Source: Hyperoodon ampullatus
Taxonomy: Eukaryota; Chordata; Mammalia; Artiodactyla; Ziphiidae
DNA: 64,000 nt
Reading direction: 5' to 3'
NCBI GenBank assembly: GCA_949752795.1
Contig: CATKHW010000009.1
Location: forward strand, 1,674,001 to 1,738,000
In this document: piece by piece, positions 1 through 10,723 of the stretch
How the letters are laid out: every line of letters begins with the position of its first letter
How positions within the stretch are numbered: the first letter of the stretch is position 1
Notes under the pieces: model-generated
Seen by the model: only the letters and a program-made list of their open reading frames with translations
Told to the model about the DNA's origin: nothing
Databases searched by the model: none
Made by a program: the position numbers and the translations under genes

Positions 1-3000
1 CATCATAATGCTTCATGCTATTTCCATCACAATGAAATCAAAATGCTCCATGACATCTGTCATCACAATGCTAAAAACCCTTGTGATCACAATGTTCCAT
101 AATATTTGTCATCACAATGCCCCATGACACTCGTCATCACAATTATGAATGGTTTAATCATCACAATGCTCCATGACCTTTGTCACCACAATACTCAATA
201 CACTTATCACCACAATGCTCCCTGACACTGTCATCAGTATGCTCCATGAACCCTGTCATGAAAATGCTCCATGCCTTTTTAATCACAATGATCCTTTCCC
301 TTTTCATCACAATGCTGAAAGACCCCTGTAATCACAATGCTCCCTGCCCTTGTCATCACAAAGCTCCATGACACATGCCATCTGAATGCTCCATGGCCTT
401 CTCATCACAATGCTCCATGCCCTTGACATCACAATGCTCCAAGTACACTGTCATCAGAGTGCTCCGTGACTACAGTCATCACAGTGATTCATGACATTTG
501 TCATCACAATGTTCCATCACCTCGTCACACAAGACTTTGTGACCTTTGTCACCACAATGCTCCATGAACTATTCATCACAGTGCTCTGTGACCCTTGTCA
601 TCACAAAGCTCCATGCCATTGTCAGCACAATGCTCCATGACCGTTGTCAGCACAATGCTCGATGCGCGTGTAAGCACAATGCTCCATAACCCATGTCATC
701 ACAATGCTCCCTGCACTTCTCAGCACAATGCACCACACACTTGTTATCAATATGCTCCATGACCTTTGTCATCACAAAGTTCCATGACACTTGGCATCAC
801 AATGCTCCATTCCATTGTCATCACAATGCTCCATGAACACTCTCATCACATTGCTCCATGCACTTGTCATCACAAATCTCCATGAGGCTTGTCATCACAA
901 CGCTCGATGCCCTACTCATCACAATGCTACATGTCCTTGTCATTACAATCCTGCATGATCTATGTATGACCGTTTTCCGTGCCCTTGTCATAACAATGCT
1001 CCATGACCCCTGCCATCACAAAGTTCCACGGCCTTGTTATCACAAGCCTCCATGAAACTTGTCATCACAATGCTCCAAGACCCCTCTAATCAAATGCTCC
1101 ATGCCCTTGTCATCACAAAGCTCCATGACGCAAGTCATCAGAATGATCCATGGCCTTCTCATTACAATGCTCCATGCCCTTGTCATCACAATGCTCCAAG
1201 ACCACTGTAATCACAGTTCTCCATGCTCCTTTTCATCTCAATGCTCCATGAACCCTGTCATCACAATGCACCATGCCCATCACCATAATATTTCATGCTA
1301 TTGTCATCACAATGAAATCAAAATGCTCAATGACCTCTGTCATCACAATGCTCCAAACCCTTCTGATCACAATGTTCCATAACTCTTGTCATCACAATGC
1401 CCCATGAGGCTGGTCATCACAATTATCAATGGTCTTCTCATCAAAATTCTCCTTGATCTTTGTGATCACAATGCTCAATACACTTATCATCACAATGCTC
1501 CCTGACTCTTCTCATCAGTATGCTCCTTGAACCCTGTCATGACAAGGCTCCATGCAATTTTCATCACAATTATCCATGCACTTTTCATCACAATGCTCCA
1601 AGACTCCTGTAATCACAATGCTCCATGTTTTTGTCATCACAAAGCTCCATGACGCATGTCATCAGAATGCTCCATGACTTTCGCATCACAATGCCCCATG
1701 CCCTTGTCATCACAATGCTACAAAACCCCTGTAATCACAATGCTCCATGCACCTTTTCATCAGAATGCTCCATGACACTTGTCATCAAAAGGCTCCATGG
1801 TCCTCTCATCACAATGCTCCAGGACCTTGTCATCACACTGCTCCATTCCCTTGTCATCACAATGCTCCATGACACCTGTCATCACAATACTACATGTACA
1901 TTTTCAGCGCAATGCTCAATGACCGTCTCATTACAATGTTCCATGACCAATGTTTTCACAATGCTCCATGACCACAGTCATCAAAATGCTCCATGACCCC
2001 TGTCATCACAGTGGTCCATGCCCTCGTCATCAAAAGGCTCTGTGACATTTGTCACCACAATTCTCCATGAAATTTTCATCACAATGTTCTCTTACTCATG
2101 TCATAACTATGCTCCATGCCTTTGTCAGCACAATGCTCCATGACACTTGTCATCACAATGCTCCATGCGCTTGTCCGCAAAATGCCCCATGACCTGTGTC
2201 ATCACAATGCGACATGCACTTGTCATCACAATGCTCCACAACCTTGTCATCACAGTTCTCGATAAACCTTGTTGTCACAATGCTCCATGCACTTCCCATC
2301 AAAATGCTCTCCCATCACTGATATCATAGTGTTCCATCACTTGTCATCACTATACTACCTCACCACTGTCATTACAATGTTCCATGACCCCTGTCATCAC
2401 AATGCTCCATGACCCTTTTCATCACAATGCTCCCTGACCCCTGACATCACAATGTTCCATAACCCCTGTCATCAAAATGTCCCATGACACTTTTCATCAA
2501 GTTGCTCCATGACCCTTTCATCACAATGCTCACTGCACTTCTCATCACAGTACACCATGCCGTTGTCATCAAAACCCTCCATGACCTTTGTCATCACAAA
2601 GCTCCGTGACCCTTGGCATCACAATGCTCCATGCCATTGTCATCAAAATGCTCCATGAAACCTCTCATCACATTGTTATATGTCCTTGTCATCACAGGCT
2701 CCATGATGCTTTTCATCACAATGCTCAATGCTCTTCTTAACACAAAGCTCCAAGGCTTGTCATTACAATCCTCCATGACCCATGTATCACAGTATTCCGT
2801 GCCCTTGTCATCACAATGCTCCATGCCCCCTCTCATCACAATAATCCATGAAAATTTTCAGACCAATGCTCCATGCCCTTGTCATGAAAATGCTCCATTA
2901 CCCCTGTTGTAACAATGCTCCATAAAAACTGCCATTACAATGTTCCACGGCCTTCTCATCACAAGGCTTCATGACCCTTGTCATCACAATGCTCCAAGAC

Positions 3001-6000
3001 ACCTGTAATCACAATGCTCCATGCCTTTGTCATCACAAATCTCCATGACGCATGTCATCAAAATGGGCCTTCGCCTTCTCATCACAATGCTCCATGACCT
3101 GGTCATCGCAATGCTCCAAGACCCCTGTAATCACAATGCTCCATGCCCCTTTTCATCTCAATGCTCCATGAACCCTGTCATCACAGTGCACCATGCCCAT
3201 CATCATAATGCTTCATGCTATTGTCATCACAATGAAATCAAAATGCTCCATGACCTCTGTCATCACAATGCTCTAAACCCTTGTGATCACAATGTTCCAT
3301 AACACTTGTCATCACAACGCCCCATGACGCTCATCATCACAATTATCCATGGTATTTTATTCACAATACTCCATGACCTTTGTCATCACAATGGTCAATA
3401 AACTTGTCATCACAATGCTTCCACACTGTGGTCGTCAATATGCTCCTTGAAACCTGTCATGACAAGGCTCCATGCATTTTTCATCACAATAATACTTGCA
3501 CTTTTCATCACAATACTCCAAGACCCCTGTAATCACAATGCTCCATGCCCTTGTCATCACAATGCTTAATGAAGCATGTCTTCAAAATGCTCCATTGCCT
3601 TCTCATCAACATGCTCCATGCCCTTTTCATCACAATGCTCCATTCCCTTGTCATCAAAATGCTCCATGACCCGTGTCATCACAATACTCCATGAATATTT
3701 TCAGCCCTGTGCTCCATGACCTCTTCACAATGCCCCATGAACCCAGTCATCACTATGCTCCATGACCACTGTCATCACAACGATCCATGATCCCTGACAA
3801 CACAGTGATCCTGGACTCTTGTCATCAAAATGCTCCATGACACTTGTCATCACAATGATCCATTCCCTTGTCATCACAATGCTCCATAACCCTTGTCATC
3901 ACAAGGCTCCAAGCCCTTGTCATCACAATGCTCCGTTATATTTGTCATCACATTTCTCCATGACACTTGGCATCACAGTGCTCCATGCCGTTGTCATCAC
4001 AATGGATCATGACATATGTCACCACAATGCTCCCTGACACCTGTCTTCACAATAATCTATGACCTTGTCATAACAATGTCTCATGCCCTTTTTATCACAA
4101 TGCGCCATGCCCACTGTCATCACAATAATCCAAGAAATTTATCAGACCAATGCCCCATGACCCTTGTCATCACAATGCTCCATGACCCCTGCCATCACAA
4201 TACTCCATGAATATTTTCAGCCCAATGCTCCATGACCTTCTCATCACAATGCTCCAAGATCCCTTTAATCACAATGCTCCTTGCCCCTTTTCATCTCAAT
4301 GCTCCATGAACCCTGTCATCACAATGATCCATGCCCATCATCATAATGCTTCATGCTATTTTCATCACAATGAAATCAAAATGCTCCATGACCTCTGTCA
4401 TCACAATGTTCCAAACCCTTGTGATCACAATGTTCCATAACAGTTGTCATCACAACGCCCCATTACGCTCGTCATCACAATTATCAATGGTCTTCTCATC
4501 ACAATGGTCCATGACTTTTGTCATCACAATGCTCAATACACTTGTCATCACAATGCTCCATGAGCTTGTCAGCACAATGCTCCCTGACACTTGTCATCAG
4601 TATGCTCCTTGAACACTGTCATAACAAGGATCCATGCCTATTTCATCACAATGATCCATTCCATTTTCATCACAATGCTCCAAGACCACTGTTATCACAA
4701 TGCTCCGTGACTTCAGTCATCAAAATGCTTCATGACATTTGCCATCACAATGGTCCATGACCTCGTCACACAAAGCTCTGTGACCTTTGTCACCACAATG
4801 CTCCATGAACTTTTAATCAAAATGCTCTGTGACCCCTGGCATCACAACGCTCCATGCCTTTGTCAGCAAAATGCTCCATGACCCTTGTCATCACAATGCT
4901 CCATGAGCTTGTCAGCACACTGCTCCATGACCGATGTCAACACAAGGTGCCATGCGCTTGTCAACACAGTGCTTCACATCTTTGTCATCACAATGCACCA
5001 TAAAACTTGTCATCACAATACTCCATGCACTTCTCAAGAAAATGCTCTCTCACCACTGATATCACAATGTTCCATCACTAATCATCACAATACTCACTAA
5101 CCCCTTTCATCACAATGTTCCATGACCCCACTCATCACAATGCTACATGCCCTGATCGTCACAATGTACCACTCCTTTGTCATCAAAATGCTGCATGACC
5201 TTTGTCATCACAAAGCTCCATGACCCTTGGCATCACAATGCTCCATGCCATTGTCATCACAATGCTCCATGAAGCCTCTCATCATATTGCTCCATGCCCT
5301 TGTCATCACAAAGCTCCAAGGCGCTTGTCATCACAATGCTCGATGTCCTTCTCATCACAATGTTCCATGCCCTTGTCATTACAATCCTCCATGACCCATG
5401 TATCAAAGTGTACCTTGCCCTTGTCATCATAATGCTCCATGCACACTCTCATCACAATAATCCATGAAACTTTTCAGACCAATGCTCCATGCCCTTGTCA
5501 TCACAATGCTCCATTACTCCTGTCATAACAATGCTCCATGACCCCTGCCATCACAAGGATCAACGGCCTTGTCATCACAAGACTCCATGACACTTGTCAT
5601 CACAATGCTCCAAGGCCCTGTAATCACAATGCTCCATGCCCTTGTCATCACAAAGCTCCATGACGCATGTCATCAGAATGCTTCATGGCCTTCTCATTCA
5701 CAATGCACCATGCCCTTGTCATCACAATGCTCCATGACCCCTGTCATCACAATGATCCATGACCGCAGTCATCAAAACGATCCATCACCCCTGACAACAC
5801 AATGATCAGGGACTCTTGTCATCAAAATGCTCCATGACCCTTCTCATCACAATGATCTATGCCCTTGTTATCCCAATGCTCCATGACCCCTGTAATCACA
5901 ATGTTCAGTGACGCTTGTCATCACAGTGCTCCATAACCCTTGTCATCAAAATGTTCCATGCATTTGTCAGCAAAATGCTTCATTTACTTGTCATCACAAT

Positions 6001-6722
6001 GCTCTATTCCCATTGTCATCAAAATCCTCGATGAAACTTGGGTTCACATTGCTTGATGCCCTTGTCATCACAATGCTCCATGGTCCTTGAAATGAAAATG
6101 ATCTATGACCTCTGTCATCACAATGCTCCATGCCCACTGTCATAGCAATAATCCATGAAACTTGTCAGGCCAATGCTCCATGCCCCTGTCATCACAATGC
6201 TCCATGCCCTTGTAATCACAATGCTCCATTACCCCTCACATCATAATGTTCCTTGACTGCAGTCATCACAATGCTTTATGACCTTTGTCATCACAATGGT
6301 CCATCCCCTCGTCATCACATTGCTCTGTAACACTTGTCATCACAATGCTCCATGACTTTGTCAGCACAATGCTCCATGACCCTTGTCATCACAATGCTCC
6401 ATGTGCTTCTCAACACAATGCTCCGAGACACATGTCATCACAATGTGCCATGCACTTGTCATCACAATGCTCCACAACCTTGTCATCAATATGCTCCATA
6501 AATCTTTTTATCACAATGCTCCATGCACTTCTCATCTAAATGCTCTCTCACCACTGATATCACAATGTTCCATCACTAGTCATCACAATACTCCCTCACC
6601 CCTGTTATCACAATGTTCCATGACACCTGTCATCAAAATGCTACATGCACTTATCATCACAATGCTCCATGACCACTGACATCACAATGTTCCATGACCC
6701 CTGTCATCAAAATGTTCCCTGA
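1..6722. repeat. 24/25-bp minisatellite array, segment A
   Basis: The whole segment is a degenerate tandem repeat whose monomer reads approximately CTCCATG + CCCT or ACCCT + TGTCATCACAATG, so 24-mers and 25-mers are mixed. Single-base variants are frequent, but the TCATCACAATG core is kept in most copies. Variant monomers recur in the same order, which shows a longer higher-order organisation. A block with CATAATG-CTTCATGCTATT followed by AATGAAATCAAAATG starts near 1, 1288, 3199 and 4336. A block with AAAGCTCC followed by TTGGCATCAC occurs near 774, 2597 and 5209. The spacing between blocks varies (about 1.1-2.6 kb), so the higher-order unit is not fixed in length. No gene is present. I do not recognise the family by name. 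Confidence 0.95.
6709..6722 (+). repeat. Left target-site duplication of the L1
   Basis: The 14 bases AAAATGTTCCCTGA lie immediately before the L1 start and recur at 15264-15277 after its final poly(A). The upstream context TC/AAAA is close to the TT/AAAA site cut by L1 endonuclease. Joining the left flank to the bases after the right copy restores a normal stretch of minisatellite that matches another block near 2461-2530. This supports a clean target-primed insertion. Confidence 0.85.
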
Positions 6723-6731
6723 GGAAAAGGG

Positions 6732-6739
6732 AAGATGGC
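6732..6739 (+). promoter_or_regulatory. YY1-like site at the L1 5' end
   Basis: AAGATGGC lies about 10 bases from the L1 start. The same core at the same place in human L1 binds YY1 and directs transcription to begin at the 5' end. Role here is inferred from the match and position only. Confidence 0.55.
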
Positions 6740-7450
6740 AGAAGAGTAAGACGCGGAGATCACCTTCCTCCCCACAGATACATCAGAAATTCATCTACAC
6801 GTGGAAGAACTCCAACAGAACTCCTACTGAACGCTGACAGAAGACCTCAGACCCCCCAAAAGGCAAGAAATTCCCCACATACCTGAGTAGGTCAAAAGAA
6901 AAAAAAGAATAAACAGAGACAATAGGATATGGACGGGACCTGCACCAGTGGGAGGGAGCCGTGAAGGAGGGAAGGTTTCTACACACTACAAGCCCCTTCG
7001 CGGGCGGAGACTGCAGGTGGCGGAGGAGGAAAGCTTCGGAGTAGCAGAGGAGAGGCACAGCAACAGGGGTGCGGAGGGCAAAGCGGAGAGATTCTGGCAC
7101 AGAGGATCAGTGCCCTCAGGCACACACCAGCCCGAGAGGCTTGTCTGCTCGGCTGCCTGGGCGGGCGGGGCTGGGAGCTGAGGATCGGGTATCGGCTTTA
7201 AGTCGGAGCGCAGGGAGAGGACTGGGGCTCGCGGCAGGAAGAGAGCCTGAAGGAGTTAGTGCACCACGGCTAGCCCGGAGGGAGTCCGGGGAAAGGGTCT
7301 GGAGATACCGGAGAGGCAAGAGACATTTTTTCCCTTTTGTTGCCTGGTGCGCGAGGAGAGGGCATTAAGAGGGCTGCTTGGGGAGGCGCTGGAGACAGGC
7401 GCGAGCCGCGGGTAAGGCGCGGACCTCGGAGACGGGCGTGGGGCGCTGAG

Positions 7451-7576
7451 GCGGCTGCTGCTGCTGCTGCCGCCGCTGCCGCCGCCGCCGCCCGCCGCCG
7501 CCGCCGCCCGCCACCGCCGCCGGCCGCCGCCGCCGCCGCCGGCCGCCGCCGCCGCCGCCGCTGCCGCCGCCGCCGC
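7451..7576. repeat. GC-rich triplet repeat (GCC/GCT)n in the L1 5' UTR
   Basis: About 125 bp of nearly pure CCG/GCC triplets with a short GCT run at the left end and a few interrupting CCC and GGC steps. It would encode poly-Ala, poly-Pro or poly-Arg depending on frame, but sits in non-coding leader. Expansion relative to the usual L1 leader is likely, because the flanking bases on both sides are standard leader sequence. Confidence 0.9.
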
Positions 7577-8008
7577 GGGGCCTGTGCGCGAGCGCGGGTC
7601 ACTGTCCGCCCCGCCTTCCGGGTTCCTGTGCAACCCGCCACTGCCGGGGTCCCGGGACCCGGGGACGGCTTTCCCGGGAGGACGCACGGAGCGCCACGGG
7701 CTGGTGCAACGTCACGCCGGCCTCTGCCGCCGCAGGCCCGCCCCACACTGCGCGCCCCTCCCTCCCCTCTGCCTGAATGAGCCAGAGCCCCCGAATCAGC
7801 GGCTCCTTTAAACCCGTCCGGTCTGAGCGAATAACGGACGCCCTCCGGCGACCTACGCGCAGAGGCGGGGCCAGGTCCAAGGCTGAGACCCGGGAGTTGT
7901 GAGAGCAGAGACAGGGAAATCTCTCTGTGCAGCCTTGGAGGCAGCGGATTAAAGCTCCACGGTCCATTTGATGTGCCCTGCGTCTGTGGAGTGCATAAAT
8001 AGACAGCA

Positions 8009-8228
8009 AATCATCCCAAATTGAGGAAGTGGACTTTGAGAACAAGATTTAAGACTTTCCCCCCTTTTTCCTCTTTTTACAACGAATTATCCCAGACTAA
8101 GGAGTTGGACTTAGCAAGATTTCAGACTTCTCGCCCTTTTCCTCTTTTTACAACAAATTATCCCAAATTGAGGAGGTGGACTTGGAGAGCAAGATTTTTG
8201 ATTTTTCCCCCTGCTCTCTTTTTGTGAA
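8009..8228 (+). repeat. Three ~71-76-bp tandem units in the L1 5' UTR
   Basis: Three successive copies begin with a variant of A-ATTATCCCA: at 8011 (TCATCCC), 8087 (TTATCCC) and 8158 (TTATCCC). Each continues through a GAG-TGGACTT stretch, an AAGATTT stretch and a pyrimidine stretch ending near CTCTTTTT. Periods are 76 and 71 bp. The copies have diverged from one another, so the tandem amplification is not very recent. Confidence 0.8.
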
Positions 8229-8397
8229 TGTGTATGTGTAATCTTCTGTGTAAGATTCTCTCTGTATAGCTTTGCTTCCAGCATATGTCCCTGGGTTCTA
8301 TTGGTCCGTGTTTTTTTTCAATAATTACATTTTAATTTTAATAATGCTACTATATTTCATACTTTATTCTATTTTACTTTACCTGCTCTTTGTTTTT

Positions 8398-8996
8398 TTC
8401 CTACCTTCCCTTCCTCCCTCCCTCCCTCCGCACCTCCTTTCCTTCTTTCTTTTTCTTTCCTCCCTCCCTCCCTCCCACCCTTCCTCTTTCCACTTTCTTT
8501 TTCTTTCCTTCCTCGCTCCCTCCCTCCACGCCTCCTTTCCTTGTTTCTTTTTCTTTCCTCCCTCCCTCCCTCCCACCCTTCCTCTTTCCACTTTCTTTTT
8601 CTTTCCTTCCTCCCTCCCTCCCTCCGTGCCTCCTTTCCTTCTTTCTTTTTCTTTCCTCCCTCCCTCCCTCCCACCCTTCTTCTTTCCACTTTCTTTTTCT
8701 TTCCTTCCTCCCTCCCTCCCACCCTTCTTCTTTCCACTTTCTTTTTCTTTCCTTCCTCCCTCCCTCCCTCCTGTCTTTCTTTCTTTCTTTCCTTCCTCCC
8801 TCCCTCCCTCCCTTCTTCCATTCACTCTTCCTTTTGCTTTCATTCTTCCCTCCCTCCCTCCTTTCTTTCCTTCTTTCTTTCCATCCTTCCTCCCTCCCTC
8901 CCTCCTTTCTTTCTTTCTTCCTTCCTTCCTTCCTTCCCTTCTTCCTTTCTTCCCCTCTCTCTTTCTTTCTTCTACTAATTCTTTCTTTCTACTTTT
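8398..8996. repeat. Pyrimidine (CCTT/CCCT)n minisatellite in the L1 5' UTR
   Basis: About 600 bp of almost pure C+T on the plus strand. Inside it is a clear longer period: the phrase CCTCCTTTCC recurs at 8433, 8531 and 8629, exactly 98 bp apart. Shorter units based on CCACTTTCTTTTTCTTTCC follow, and the tract ends in CTTT/CCTT tetranucleotides. Homopurine-homopyrimidine DNA of this length can form triplex (H-DNA). Confidence 0.92.
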
Positions 8997-9744
8997 TCTG
9001 TTATTCTGAGCCGGGTGGATGAAAGGCTCTTGGTGCTGCAGACAGGAGTCAGTGCTGTGCCTCTGAAGTGGGAGAGCCAACTTCAAGACACGGGTCCACA
9101 AGAGACCTCCCAGCTCCACATAATATCAAACAGCGAAAATCTCCCAGGGATCTCCATCTCAACACCAGCACCCAGCTTCAGTCAACGACCAGCAAGCTAC
9201 AGTGCTGGTCACCCTATGCCAAGCAACTAGCAAGGCAGAAACACAACCCCACCAATTAGCAGAGAGGCTACCTAAAAACATAATAAGGCCACAGGCACCC
9301 CAAAACACACCACCGGACGTGGACCTGTCCACCAGAAAGGCAAGATCGAGCCTCGACGACCAGAACACAGGCATTAGTCCCCCCCACCAGGAAGCCTACA
9401 CAACCTACTGAAACAACCTTAGCCACGGGGGACAGACACCAAAAACAACGGGAACTACGAATCTGCAGCCTGCAAAAAGGAGACCCCAAACACAGTAACA
9501 TAAGCAAAATGAGAAAGCAGAAAAACACACAGCAGGTGAAGGAGCAAGATAAAACCCTACCAGACCTAACAAATGAAGAGGTAATAGGCAGTATGCCTGA
9601 AAAAGAATTCAGAATAATGATAGTAAAGCTGATCCAAGATTCTATTTCCAAGGTCCAAAATCTTGGAAATAGAATAGACAATATGCAAGAAACAGTTAAC
9701 AAGGACCTAGAAGAATTAAAGATGAATCAAGCATCGATTAAAAA

Positions 9745-9756
9745 CACAATAAATGA
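9745..9756 (+). repeat. Left target-site duplication of the SINE
   Basis: CACAATAAATGA here matches 9987-9998 exactly and belongs to L1 ORF1. It shows that the SINE was inserted into an existing L1 ORF1 sequence. Confidence 0.9.
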
Positions 9757-9947
9757 GGGCCTCCCTGGTGGCGCAGTGGTTGAGAGTCCGCCTGCCGATG
9801 CAGGGGATACGGGTTCGTGCCCCGATCTGGGAGGATCCCATATGCCGCGGAGCGGCTGGGCCCGTGAGCCATGGCCGCTGAGCCTGCGCGTCCGGAGCCT
9901 GTGCTCCGCAACGGGAGAGGCCACGACAGTGAGAGGCCCGCATACCA

Positions 9948-9986
<39 letters not shown>
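9757..9986 (+). mobile_element. CHR-type tRNA-derived SINE (cetacean)
   Basis: The body begins GGCCTCCCTGGTGGCGCAG and shows polymerase III promoter boxes: A box TGGCGCAGTGG at 9769-9779 and B box GGTTCGTGCC at 9812-9821. A GC-rich non-tRNA part follows, then an A tract from about 9950 to 9985. The sequence is the abundant cetacean CHR SINE. It is flanked by a 12-bp target duplication CACAATAAATGA at 9745-9756 and 9987-9998. The long uninterrupted A tail suggests a recent insertion. It disrupts L1 ORF1. Confidence 0.93.
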
Positions 9987-9987
<1 letters not shown>

Positions 9988-9998
9988 ACAATAAATGA
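9987..9998 (+). repeat. Right target-site duplication of the SINE
   Basis: Exact copy of 9745-9756, directly after the SINE A tract. ORF1 coding sequence resumes from here in a shifted frame. Confidence 0.9.
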
Positions 9999-10723
9999 AA
10001 TGAAAAATACTCTAGATGGGATCAAGAGCAGAATAACTGAGGCAGAAGAACGAATAAGTGAGGTGGAAGATAAAATAGTGGAAATAACTAATGCAGAGCA
10101 AAATAAAGAAAAAAGAATGAAAAGAACAGAGGACAGTCTCAGAGACCTCTGGGACAACATTAAACGCACCAACATTCGAATTATAGGTGTTCCAGAAGAA
10201 GAAGAGAAAAAGAAAGGGACTGAGAAAATATTTGAAGAGATTATAGTTGAAAACTTCCCTAATATGGGAAAGGAAATAGTTAATCAAGTCCAGGAGGCAC
10301 AGAGAGTCCCATACAGAATAAATCCAAGGAGAAATACGCCAAGACACATATTAATCAAACTGTCAAAAATTAAACACAAAGAAATCATATTAAAAGCAGC
10401 AAGGGAAAAACAACAAATAACACACAAGGGAATCCCCATCAGGTTAACAGCTGATCTCTCAGCAGAAACGCAACAAGCAAGAAGGGAGTGGCAGGACATA
10501 ATGAAAGTGATGAAGGAGAGAAACCTGCAACCAAGATTAATCTACCCAGCAAGGATCTCATTCAGATTTGATGGAGAAATTAAAACGTTTACAGACAAGC
10601 AAAAGCTGAGAGAGTTCAGCACCACCAAACCAGCTTTACAACAAATGCTAAAGGAACTTCTCTAGGCAAGAAACACAACAGAAGGAATATACCTACAATA
10701 ACGAACCCAAAGCAATTAAGGAA

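Larger units (their letters stand above)
6723..9508 (+). promoter_or_regulatory. L1 5' UTR / internal promoter region
   Basis: This 2.8-kb leader precedes ORF1. The first part up to about 7900 is GC-rich and CpG-rich, as expected of an L1 internal RNA polymerase II promoter. It is enlarged by three simple-sequence expansions, described separately: a GC-rich triplet tract, a set of ~71-76-bp tandem units, and a ~600-bp pyrimidine tract. The sequence from about 9000 to 9508 is the ordinary leader just upstream of ORF1. The apparent open frames on both strands in this stretch are by-products of the low-complexity sequence. Confidence 0.85.
9509..10665 (+). pseudogene. L1 ORF1 (RNA-binding chaperone), split by a SINE
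   Basis: ORF1 protein is the L1 nucleic-acid chaperone, which forms trimers and coats L1 RNA. The start at 9509 opens MRKQKNTQQ, and the N-terminal part runs to about codon 82 in the region leading into the coiled coil. There a 242-bp insertion (SINE plus duplicated target) interrupts it. Because 242 is not a multiple of three, the downstream frame is shifted. The N-terminal frame reads through the SINE and its A tract and stops at 9994, giving a 161-residue chimera. The rest, from about 9999 to 10665, is open and carries the coiled-coil remainder, the RRM-like segment (NIRIIGVPEEE) and the C-terminal domain ending in [10 protein letters not shown]. Without the SINE the frame would be continuous. 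Confidence 0.93.

Noticed and set aside
1059..1382. Open reading frames encoding MSSQCSM/VITMLHD-type repetitive peptides in the minisatellite
   Set aside because: A 24-bp monomer keeps a frame open by arithmetic alone, and 25-bp monomers shift it between similar peptides. Such frames occur in several phases on both strands, with no promoter, splice signals or conserved start.
1..6722. CRISPR-like array of short repeats
   Set aside because: The repeats are contiguous without unique spacers, the genome is mammalian, and no cas genes are present.
7256..7746. Ala- and Arg-rich frames over the GC triplet tract
   Set aside because: By-products of (GCC)n in non-coding L1 leader sequence.
8379..9119. 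Long Glu/Lys/Arg/Gly-rich minus-strand frame and Ser/Pro/Phe-rich plus-strand frames over the pyrimidine tract
   Set aside because: Low-complexity translations of a (CCTT/CCCT)n tract in the L1 5' UTR.
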